A stretch of DNA of 17,194 nt from positions 1 through 17,194 of the forward strand of contig VBGO01000081.1 in the NCBI GenBank assembly GCA_005882525.1, given 5' to 3'. The notes below the pieces were generated by a model that had not been told where the DNA came from, did not search any database, and was given only the letters and a program-made list of their open reading frames with translations. Both the position numbers and the translations under genes were made by a program. Origin of the DNA: Chloroflexota bacterium. Lineage in GTDB: Bacteria > Chloroflexota > Dormibacteria > CF-121. Positions 7,550 through 14,029 of this stretch are shown here, one piece after another (within the stretch, counting starts at the first letter, position 1; each line of letters starts with the position of its first letter).

Positions 7550-8124
7550 TGAAAAGCAAGAACCCGCTGCACAGCACCACGCACCCGACGCCCGTCGGCG
7601 AGCTCACACTGGTGGCGTCGGAGCACGGCCTGCGCGCGATCCTGTGGCCGACACCTTCGCTGCAGCGAGCCGGCATCACGCCGCGACCGCGCCGCAACCC
7701 CGATCATCCGATCCTGCGCAAAACCGCCCAGCAACTCGATGAATATTTCACGGGCACCCGCACCAGCTTCGACCTGCCACTCGACCTGGAGGGCACGCGC
7801 TTCCAGCTCGCCGTCTGGCGCTCACTCGCCGATATCCCGTTCGGGTCGACGACCACCTACGGCCGGCAGGCGGCGGCACTGGGCATCCCCCGGGCGGCAC
7901 GAGCGATGGGAGCCGCGAACGGCGCGAATCCGGTCTGCATCGTGTTACCGTGCCATCGGGTCATTGGTGCGGACGGTTCGTTGACCGGCTTTGGCGGCGG
8001 GCTGCCGACCAAGCAATGGCTCCTCGATCATGAAGCGCACGTCCTGGCATCTAGTATCGTTTCGACGCCGCAATGGCAAGATCCCCAACCGCAACAGACG
8101 CGCTTATCCATGCCCGTGGGCTGA
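7546..8124 (+). CDS. ogt: Methylated-DNA--protein-cysteine methyltransferase
   Basis: This 192-residue protein removes alkyl groups from O6-guanine by irreversible transfer to a cysteine. The active-site block VLPCHRVIG places the acceptor at C136, and the DNA-binding helix-turn-helix precedes it with GTRFQLAVWRSLADIPFGST and the arginine-finger segment RAARAMGAANGANP. The GFGGGLPTKQWLLDHE block follows as usual. The last 20 residues or so (from STPQWQDP) go beyond the family consensus and lie in the region overlapping the next gene. The start overlaps the Ada-AlkA stop by four bases (ATGA), so the two are translationally coupled. It would supply the O6-guanine repair activity that the neighbouring fusion lacks. 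Confidence 0.96.
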   Translation: MMKSKNPLHSTTHPTPVGELTLVASEHGLRAILWPTPSLQRAGITPRPRRNPDHPILRKTAQQLDEYFTGTRTSFDLPLDLEGTRFQLAVWRSLADIPFGSTTTYGRQAAALGIPRAARAMGAANGANPVCIVLPCHRVIGADGSLTGFGGGLPTKQWLLDHEAHVLASSIVSTPQWQDPQPQQTRLSMPVG

Positions 8125-9014
8125 CCAAGCGCTTCGCGAAGTTGGTCGCGGTCGACGCGATCGACTTCGACGTCGGGCGCGGTGAGGCGTTCGGCTTCCT
8201 CGGCCCGAACGGTGCCGGGAAAACATCGACGATGCGGATGATCGGCTGCGTCTCGTCCCCGTCGGCCGGTACCCTGCGCGTGCTTGGCCTGGACCCGGTC
8301 CACGACGGTCCGCAGATACGCGCCCGGTTGGGAGTCGTCCCGCAGGCGGACACGCTCGACACCGAGCTGCACGTCGACGAAAACCTGTTCACCTATGCGC
8401 GCTACTTTGGGATCCCGCGCGATCTCGCACGGCGTCGAGCCGAGCAGCTGCTCGATTTCGTGCAGTTAAAAGAACGGGCACGCGACGAGGTCGAGTTTCT
8501 ATCCGGGGGGATGAAACGCCGCCTGACGATTGCCCGGGCGCTGGTCAACGAGCCCGAGCTTTTGCTGCTCGACGAGCCCACCACCGGCCTTGACCCCCAG
8601 GCGCGGCACCTGGTGTGGGATCGTCTGTACCGCCTCAAGCAGCAGGGCGTGACCATCGTCCTGACCACCCACTACATGGATGAGGCGGAGCAACTTTGTG
8701 ATCGGTTGGTCGTCATGGACAAAGCGAAGATCGTCGCCTTCGGCTCGCCGCGAAGCCTGATCGATCAGTACTCCACCCGCGAAGTGCTCGAGCTGCGCTT
8801 TCCGATCGATACCACCCCCGCGCTCGACAGGTTGGACGGCGTCGCCGAGCGCATCGAGCCGCTGCCCGACCGTGTCCTGCTGTACACCAACGACGGCGAG
8901 GCGGCGGCCGTCACGGTGCACAGCCGTGGCCTGCAGCCGGAGTCCATCCTGGTCCGCCGCAGTACGCTCGAGGACGTGTTTCTTCGCCTCACCGGCCGGA
9001 CGCTGATCGAGTGA
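8073..9014 (+). CDS. ABC exporter ATP-binding protein, NodI/DrrA type
   Basis: This 313-residue ATPase has every catalytic motif: Walker A GPNGAGKT (44-51), Q-loop Q91, signature LSGGMKRR (143-150), Walker B LLLLDEP with the glutamate at 168, and the switch histidine H200 in TTHYMDEAEQLCDRL. The wording GGMKRRLTIARAL and ARHLVWDRL resembles NodI, the nodulation-factor exporter ATPase, and daunorubicin-type DrrA. The C-terminal 90 residues form the accessory domain of this class. The start codon lies 52 bases inside the alkyltransferase gene in another frame, and no later in-frame start keeps the first ATPase strand. TAGTAT at 8052-8057 could act as a -10, though no -35 is clear. It should pair with the two permeases that follow. 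Substrate unknown. Confidence 0.94.
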   Translation: MARSPTATDALIHARGLTKRFAKLVAVDAIDFDVGRGEAFGFLGPNGAGKTSTMRMIGCVSSPSAGTLRVLGLDPVHDGPQIRARLGVVPQADTLDTELHVDENLFTYARYFGIPRDLARRRAEQLLDFVQLKERARDEVEFLSGGMKRRLTIARALVNEPELLLLDEPTTGLDPQARHLVWDRLYRLKQQGVTIVLTTHYMDEAEQLCDRLVVMDKAKIVAFGSPRSLIDQYSTREVLELRFPIDTTPALDRLDGVAERIEPLPDRVLLYTNDGEAAAVTVHSRGLQPESILVRRSTLEDVFLRLTGRTLIE

Positions 9015-9024
9015 TCGATCGCTG

Positions 9025-9792
9025 ATGACCGGCACCCTGCGCGTCCTCGAGCATCACCTGCTCGTCTACCGCCGCACCTGGAAAGGGTCGGTCTTCGTGT
9101 CGTTCGTCTCGCCCATCCTTTTTCTGGGGGCGATGGGCTTCGGGCTCGGCAGCTTGATCTCGCGCGGACCAAGCCGGACCGTCGATGGCGTTTCCTACCT
9201 CGCGTTTCTCGCCCCCGGCCTGCTCGCCGCCACCGCGATGCAGTCCGCCTACGTCGAAGCGACCTATCCGATCATGGCCCGGATCCAGTGGCTTCGCACC
9301 TACGAGGGCATGCTGGCCACCCCGATCGGCGTGCTCGACGTGTTGGCCGGCGAATTCGGCTGGCTCGCCTTGCGGCTGGCGCTCGGCAGCTGCGCGTTCT
9401 TCCTCGTCATGCTGCTCTTTGGCACGGTCCACTCCGGCCTGGCGCTGCTGGCCATCCTGGTCGCGGTCCTCACCGGGCTCGCGTTTGCGACGCCCATCCT
9501 GGCGTTTACCGCGACCCAGCGGAAGGACACCAGCTTTCCCTTCATCGGCCGATTCCTGATCACACCGCTCTTCCTGCTCGGCGGCGTCTTCTTTCCGATC
9601 CACCAGCTGCCCCAACTCGTCCAGGGCATCGCCTGGCTGACGCCGCTCGCCCACGGTGTCGCCCTCGCCCGCGGCCTCCTGGTCGGCCAGGCGCCCCCCT
9701 CCGCCGGCCTCCACCTGGCGGTCTTACTCGCGTACGCGGCGATCGGCGTGGTCGTCGCCCGCGTCACGCTACAGCGGCGGCTGGTTCCATGA
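9025..9792 (+). CDS. ABC-2 type permease, first subunit (NodJ-like)
   Basis: This 255-residue membrane protein has about six hydrophobic segments. Its N-terminal HLLVYRRTWKGSVFVSFVSPILFLG is the usual entry into segment 1 of ABC-2 permeases. The central cytoplasmic motif YEGMLATPIGVLDVLAGE (near residue 94-111) and the late PLFLLGGVFFPIHQLP turn are typical of NodJ/DrrB-type exporters. It starts ten bases after the ATPase stop. It resembles the second permease over its whole length, so the two probably arose by duplication and form a heterodimeric channel for the shared ATPase. The substrate is unknown; lipids, glycolipids or hydrophobic drugs are common for the class. Confidence 0.92.
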   Translation: MTGTLRVLEHHLLVYRRTWKGSVFVSFVSPILFLGAMGFGLGSLISRGPSRTVDGVSYLAFLAPGLLAATAMQSAYVEATYPIMARIQWLRTYEGMLATPIGVLDVLAGEFGWLALRLALGSCAFFLVMLLFGTVHSGLALLAILVAVLTGLAFATPILAFTATQRKDTSFPFIGRFLITPLFLLGGVFFPIHQLPQLVQGIAWLTPLAHGVALARGLLVGQAPPSAGLHLAVLLAYAAIGVVVARVTLQRRLVP

Positions 9793-10595
9793 TCGCGGTC
9801 CTCTCGCGTCGCCGGTCGCTCCAGGTCCCCGCCGCCGACCGCGCGGCTCACCTGGTCGAACGCAACGCGATCCTGTACCGGCGGGCCTGGCTCCTCATCG
9901 TGTCGGGCTTCTTCGAGCCCCTCCTCTACCTGCTCGCCATCGGCTTCGGCGTGGGCGCGCTGGTCGGCGGGACCGTCCAGGTGAACGGCCATCCGCTCCG
10001 CTACGCGGTGTTCGTCGCTCCCGCGATGATGGCGACGTCCGCAATGAACGGCGCGATCTTCGAGACCTCATTCAATTTCTTCTACAAACTGAAGTACGTC
10101 AAGCTGTACGATGCCGTGCTGGCCACCCCGATCGGGGTCGCCGATATCGCGCTCGGCGAGATCGCCTGGGCGCTGATCCGCGGCACGCTCTATGCGTTCG
10201 GTTTCATCATCGTGATGGCCGTGCTCGGGCTTGTGATCTCCCCCTGGGCGCTCCTCGCCCTCCCGGCCGCCATGCTGATCGGGTTCACCTTCGCGGCGGT
10301 CGGAACGGCGGCCTCGACGTTCGTGCGCAGCTGGCAGGATTTCGACCTCGTGCTGACCGTGATGATTCCCCTGTTCCTCTTCTCCGCGACGTTCTATCCC
10401 ATCACTCTCTATCCCGGGCTGCTCCAGGTGGTGGTGCAACTGACGCCCCTCTATCACGGCGTCGACCTGCTGCGCAGCCTCACGACCGGCGTCATCGGCC
10501 CCTCGATCCTGGTTGATCTCGCCTACCTGGTGGTCCTCGGGGCGGCGGCACTCGCCCTCGCCGCCAGGCGGCTCGAGGGCCTGCTGCTCAAATAG
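9789..10595 (+). CDS. ABC-2 type permease, second subunit (NodJ-like)
   Basis: This 268-residue membrane protein has about six hydrophobic segments. It begins MIAVLSRRRSLQVPAADR and reads into RNAILYRRAWLLIVSGFFEP at segment 1. The motif LYDAVLATPIGVADIALGE (near 106-124) matches the first permease closely, and PLFLFSATFYPITLYP is the counterpart of its FLLGGVFFPIHQLP. The open frame extends far upstream into the first permease, but the ATG at 9789 overlaps that gene's stop by four bases (ATGA) and gives the normal family N-terminus. It completes a one-ATPase, two-permease exporter operon with 8073-9792. The last codons contain a strong GC-rich hairpin. Confidence 0.92.
   Translation: MIAVLSRRRSLQVPAADRAAHLVERNAILYRRAWLLIVSGFFEPLLYLLAIGFGVGALVGGTVQVNGHPLRYAVFVAPAMMATSAMNGAIFETSFNFFYKLKYVKLYDAVLATPIGVADIALGEIAWALIRGTLYAFGFIIVMAVLGLVISPWALLALPAAMLIGFTFAAVGTAASTFVRSWQDFDLVLTVMIPLFLFSATFYPITLYPGLLQVVVQLTPLYHGVDLLRSLTTGVIGPSILVDLAYLVVLGAAALALAARRLEGLLLK
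10554..10580 (+). other. GC-rich hairpin at the 3' end of the ABC exporter operon
   Basis: GCCCTCG (10554-10560) pairs perfectly with CGAGGGC (10574-10580), and the stem continues inward as CCGC/GCGG past a two-base bulge. It lies just before the stop of the second permease. There is no T-run after it, so it is not a canonical intrinsic terminator; it might stabilise the mRNA end or simply reflect coding constraints. Confidence 0.35.
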
Positions 10596-10631
10596 ACGAT
10601 CTGCGAGCTGAATTAGGCGAGAGCCTGACTC

Positions 10632-10660
10632 TTGACAAGACCCACCAGTTGGCTTTTAGT
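10632..10660 (+). promoter_or_regulatory. Promoter of the sugar-utilisation operon
   Basis: A perfect -35 TTGACA (10632-10637), an ideal 17-base spacer and TTTAGT (10655-10660, four of six to the -10 consensus) lie in the 130-base gap before the sugar-binding protein gene. Transcription would start near 10667, leaving an untranslated leader of about 60 bases. Confidence 0.6.
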
Positions 10661-10668
10661 GGTCCAAT

Positions 10669-10687
10669 CCAGATCGAATAATTCTGG
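10669..10687 (+). promoter_or_regulatory. Inverted repeat, candidate repressor operator
   Basis: CCAGA and TCTGG flank nine bases just after the predicted transcription start. A symmetric site there could let a sugar-responsive regulator block the operon. No regulator gene is present in the window, and five-base arms can arise by chance. Confidence 0.35.
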
Positions 10688-10712
10688 TCACTTACCCTGA
10701 AACGGGTTCGAG

Positions 10713-10720
10713 AGGAGGAA
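10713..10720 (+). promoter_or_regulatory. Strong ribosome binding site of the sugar-binding protein gene
   Basis: AGGAGGAA ends five bases before ATG 10726. It is the strongest Shine-Dalgarno sequence I noticed in the window, fitting the high amount of binding protein usually needed relative to its permeases. Confidence 0.75.
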
Positions 10721-10725
10721 GGCCT

Positions 10726-12108
10726 ATGCGCGATACACCGACTTCCCGGCGTTCGCCATCTCCCAGTGAGGTCGGCATTCCCGTTCCCATCCTTGGGAGC
10801 AGTTTGTCGCGCCGCGAGCTGCTCAAACTGGGCGGCAGCGCCGCCGCGGCGGCGGCCTTTCTGGCGGCGTGCGGCACTACGAATTCTGGCTCGACGTCAG
10901 CCTCGGGTGGGACCGTTTCGGTTGGCTCGAACCATTCGGACCCGGCTGAGCTCAAAGGCATCCAGGCGATCAACGCCGCCTTTACCAAGGCGACCGGCAC
11001 CAAGGTCAAACTGAACACGGTCGACCACAACACCTTCCAGGACCAGATCAGCTCGTATCTCCAGGGCACGCCGCAGGACGTCTTCAGCTGGTTTTCCGGA
11101 CATCGGATGCGGTTCTTCGCCAACCAGGGGCTGGCCACGGCGGTCGATGATGTATGGAACAACGTCAAGGATCACTACACCTCGGCGTTCGCCACCGCGG
11201 TCACCGGCGACGACGGCAAGATCTACGGCGTCCCGGTCGACTATTACCCCTGGGCCGTTTTCTATCGCAAGAGTGTGCTCCAGCAGCACAACTGGACGGT
11301 TCCGACGAACTGGGATGACTTCAAATCACTTTCCTCGAAGATGAAGGCCGCCGGTCTTACGCCAATTGCGATGGGGGATAAGGACGGCTGGCCGGCTCAG
11401 GGCACCTTCGACATCCTCAATCTGCGCCTCAACGGTTACGACTTCCACATCAGGCTAGTGACCGGCAAAGAAAAATGGACCGACTCGAAGGTGACGAACG
11501 TCTTCAAGAAATGGGCGGAGATCGTCCCCTACTACACGTCGGGCTTCGCCGGCCTGACGTGGCAGCAGGCCGCCGATACGCTCGTCCGAAAGCAGTCCGG
11601 TATGAAGATGTTCGGGCTGTTCATCTCCCAGGAGTTTTCGGCGACCAACGATCCCGCCGACCTCAATGACCTCGACTTCTTCGCCTTCCCCGACATGGGG
11701 ACGCAGTACGACGGCGAGAAGGCGCTGGACGCCCCGATCGACATCGTGATGATGAGCGCGAAGTCGCGGACCCTTAATGCCGACAAGGCGCAGGCCAAGT
11801 CGTGGATGCAGTTCTACGGCCGGGGCTCGACCCAACTGCTGATGTTCCAGAACGCGGCTGGCTTCATCCCGACCGCCAAGGATGTGGACACAAGTAGCTA
11901 CAGCGCGCTGCAGAAAAAGGCCGCGCAGATCGTGGGCCAGGCTCAGAAGATCACGCAGTTCTTCGACCGCGACTCGCGGCCCGACTTCGCCGGGGCCAAT
12001 GGCATGCAAAGCTTCCTGCACAAGTTCCTCGCCAACCCCACCGCCAATACATCCGGTCTGCAGAAGGATATGCAGTCGTTTTGGGATTCGCTCCCACCCG
12101 AGGCCTGA
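10726..12108 (+). CDS. Sugar ABC transporter substrate-binding lipoprotein
   Basis: This 460-residue family 1 solute-binding protein has an N-terminus carrying a twin-arginine motif, SRRELLK (R29-R30), and a hydrophobic A-rich stretch. It ends in the lipobox LAAC with the lipidated C49, so a folded, membrane-anchored extracellular lipoprotein exported by Tat is likely. A Ser/Thr/Gly linker follows. The mature part shows sugar-binding signatures: the DVFSWFSGHRMRFFANQGLA segment, then GKIYGVPVDYYPWAVFYRKS, and NWDDFKSLSSKMKAAGLTPIAMG. The C-terminal lobe has MQFYGRGSTQLLMFQNAAGFIPTAKD. Aromatic residues around residue 170-230 would stack on sugar rings. It is the first gene of an operon with two permeases and a GH42 beta-galactosidase, so a galactoside ligand is plausible. 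The exact sugar cannot be read from sequence. Confidence 0.95.
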   Translation: MRDTPTSRRSPSPSEVGIPVPILGSSLSRRELLKLGGSAAAAAAFLAACGTTNSGSTSASGGTVSVGSNHSDPAELKGIQAINAAFTKATGTKVKLNTVDHNTFQDQISSYLQGTPQDVFSWFSGHRMRFFANQGLATAVDDVWNNVKDHYTSAFATAVTGDDGKIYGVPVDYYPWAVFYRKSVLQQHNWTVPTNWDDFKSLSSKMKAAGLTPIAMGDKDGWPAQGTFDILNLRLNGYDFHIRLVTGKEKWTDSKVTNVFKKWAEIVPYYTSGFAGLTWQQAADTLVRKQSGMKMFGLFISQEFSATNDPADLNDLDFFAFPDMGTQYDGEKALDAPIDIVMMSAKSRTLNADKAQAKSWMQFYGRGSTQLLMFQNAAGFIPTAKDVDTSSYSALQKKAAQIVGQAQKITQFFDRDSRPDFAGANGMQSFLHKFLANPTANTSGLQKDMQSFWDSLPPEA

Positions 12109-12122
12109 CGTCGGCCTCTGAG

Positions 12123-13097
12123 GTGGATTCCGCGTCGACCGATATCGCCTCCGCTCCGGCGACACCAAGCGCCAGGGCGGGGGCGATGCTATACAAGGGT
12201 CGGCGGCGCCGATTCAGTCTGACCACCGGCGGCGACAAGCTGGTCCTGGCGCTCATGGTCGGCATTCCGGTGGCCTTCGACGTCATCCTCATCTGGGGAC
12301 CGACGCTGGCATCGATCGGCCTTTCGTTGACCAACTGGCGGGGGATCGGGCCCGTCACCGGCGACAACTTTGTCGGGCTGCACAACTACAAGATCCTGTT
12401 CACCCAGTACCTGCTTTTCTGGCCGGCGGTCGCGCACAACCTGTTCTGGCTGGCGTTCTTCCTCGGGATCGCGACGCCATTGGGAATCCTGATCGCGGTG
12501 TTGCTCGACCGCGAGATCCGCGGGTCACGCATCTACCAGAATGTCTTCTTTCTGCCGGTCGTAATCTCGCTCGCCGTCGTCGGCTTTATCTGGGAACTGC
12601 AATACGCGCCGAGCGACGGATTCATCAACAGCGTGATCGGCCTGACCGGGCACCAGTCGGGAATCGACTGGCTGGGTGATCCGAGGATCAACATCTGGGC
12701 GGTTCTGGTGGCCGCCAGCTGGCGGCACGTCGGCTACATCATGATCTTGTACCTGGCGGGGCTGAAGAGCGTCGATCCCACGCTCCGGGAAGCGGCAGCC
12801 ATCGACGGGGCCAATGCGGGGCAGACATTTTTCCGGGTGGTATTCCCTGCCATGGCGCCGATCAATGTCGTCATCGTGGTGGTGACGATCATCGAGTCCC
12901 TCCGTGCCTTCGATATCGCGTACATCATCAATCACGGCACCAACGGCCTCGAGCTGCTCTCGACCCTGATCACGAACAACAGCATCAGCGAAGCGAACCT
13001 GGTTGGCTTTGGGTCGGCGATCGCCGTGGTCCTCCTGGTCATCTCGCTGGGCCCGATCGTCTTCTACCTGTCGCGGGTGTCGCGAGAGGCGGCATGA
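12123..13097 (+). CDS. Sugar ABC transporter permease, MalF/UgpA type
   Basis: This inner-membrane CUT1 permease has about six membrane segments. The conserved EAA loop that docks on the ATPase is seen as DPTLREAAAIDGANAGQTFF (about 12775-12830), followed by VVFPAMAP. The chosen GTG at 12123 gives 324 residues with a Ser/Ala/Thr-rich cytoplasmic tail before the basic GRRRRFSL. An ATG at 12186 (303 residues, preceded by a G-rich stretch) is an alternative start, and a TTG at 12081 would overlap the binding-protein gene. It lies 14 bases after that gene and overlaps the next permease by four bases. Together they form the heterodimeric channel for the lipoprotein. Confidence 0.93.
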   Translation: MDSASTDIASAPATPSARAGAMLYKGRRRRFSLTTGGDKLVLALMVGIPVAFDVILIWGPTLASIGLSLTNWRGIGPVTGDNFVGLHNYKILFTQYLLFWPAVAHNLFWLAFFLGIATPLGILIAVLLDREIRGSRIYQNVFFLPVVISLAVVGFIWELQYAPSDGFINSVIGLTGHQSGIDWLGDPRINIWAVLVAASWRHVGYIMILYLAGLKSVDPTLREAAAIDGANAGQTFFRVVFPAMAPINVVIVVVTIIESLRAFDIAYIINHGTNGLELLSTLITNNSISEANLVGFGSAIAVVLLVISLGPIVFYLSRVSREAA

Positions 13098-13978
13098 GCG
13101 CGGTCGTGATGGCGAGGCGTCGTCGACCGGTGCGGCCAGCGCGAGTGGGTCTGCACGCCTTCCTGATGGTGATGGCCGCACTCTGGCTATTCCCACTGCT
13201 GTGGGCGGTGTACACGTCACTGCGTCCGATCGGGGACACGATCAAACACGGCTTCGTGTCATGGCCGGGGACGATCAACCTGGAGAACTACGTCAATGCC
13301 TGGACCCAGGCGGACCTGCCGCATTTCTACCTGAATACGCTGATCGTCACCATCCCAGGGGTGATCCTCACGCTGGCCGTCGCGTCGATGGTGGCCTTCG
13401 CCGTCTCCCGGTTTAAGTGGCGGTTCAGCCTCTTCGTGCTGCTCATGTTCACCGCCGGAAATCTGTTGCCGCCCCAGGTGATCATCGTGCCCCTCTTCTG
13501 GCTCTACCAGTGGGTGCCGATGCCGATCACTGACAACGGCTTACTCCTGTACGACCAGTTCATCGGCGTCATCTTGATCCATGTCGTGTTTCAGCTGGGC
13601 TTTAGCATCTTCGTGCTGAGCAGCTACATGCGCACGCTATCGCAGGAGATCATCGACTCCGCCCTCGTGGACGGTGCGTCCGTCTTTCGGATCTGGTGGA
13701 GCGTGATCGTACCGCTCTGCCGCCCGGCGCTTGCTGCCCTGGCAACGCTGCTCTTCACGTGGATCTACAACGACTTCTTCTGGGCATTGGTGCTGATGTC
13801 GACCGGGGCAAAGCGACCGATCACCAGCGCCCTGAACAACCTGCAGGCAGAGTTCTTCATCAACTACAACCTGCTGGCTGCAGGCGCGGTGCTGGCCGCG
13901 ATTCCGACGGTGCTGGTATTTGTCGCGCTCCAGCGGCAGTTCATTCGCGGACTGACCCTGGGCGCAACCAAAGGTTGA
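13094..13978 (+). CDS. Sugar ABC transporter permease, MalG/UgpE type
   Basis: This 294-residue CUT1 permease has about six membrane segments. After a basic N-terminus, segment 1 ends in the WLFPLLWAVYTSLRP signature typical of MalG-like subunits. The EAA loop reads QEIIDSALVDGASVFRIWWS (from about residue 184), with the DGAS core and the following VIVPLCRPAL; the EAA triplet itself is degenerate. The C-terminus QRQFIRGLTLGATKG is the standard end of this subunit type. The ATG overlaps the stop of the first permease as ATGA. No ATPase gene follows; the next gene is the GH42 enzyme. Confidence 0.95.
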   Translation: MSAVVMARRRRPVRPARVGLHAFLMVMAALWLFPLLWAVYTSLRPIGDTIKHGFVSWPGTINLENYVNAWTQADLPHFYLNTLIVTIPGVILTLAVASMVAFAVSRFKWRFSLFVLLMFTAGNLLPPQVIIVPLFWLYQWVPMPITDNGLLLYDQFIGVILIHVVFQLGFSIFVLSSYMRTLSQEIIDSALVDGASVFRIWWSVIVPLCRPALAALATLLFTWIYNDFFWALVLMSTGAKRPITSALNNLQAEFFINYNLLAAGAVLAAIPTVLVFVALQRQFIRGLTLGATKG

Positions 13979-14029
13979 CCGCTGACACCCGCCCAGCCTG
14001 ATCGTCAGCGCTTCCTGGTCGGCAACCGC

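Noticed and set aside
9288..9788. Upstream extension of the second ABC permease
   Set aside because: It is an R/P/H-rich out-of-frame reading of the first permease; ATG 9789 gives the family N-terminus and an ATGA overlap.
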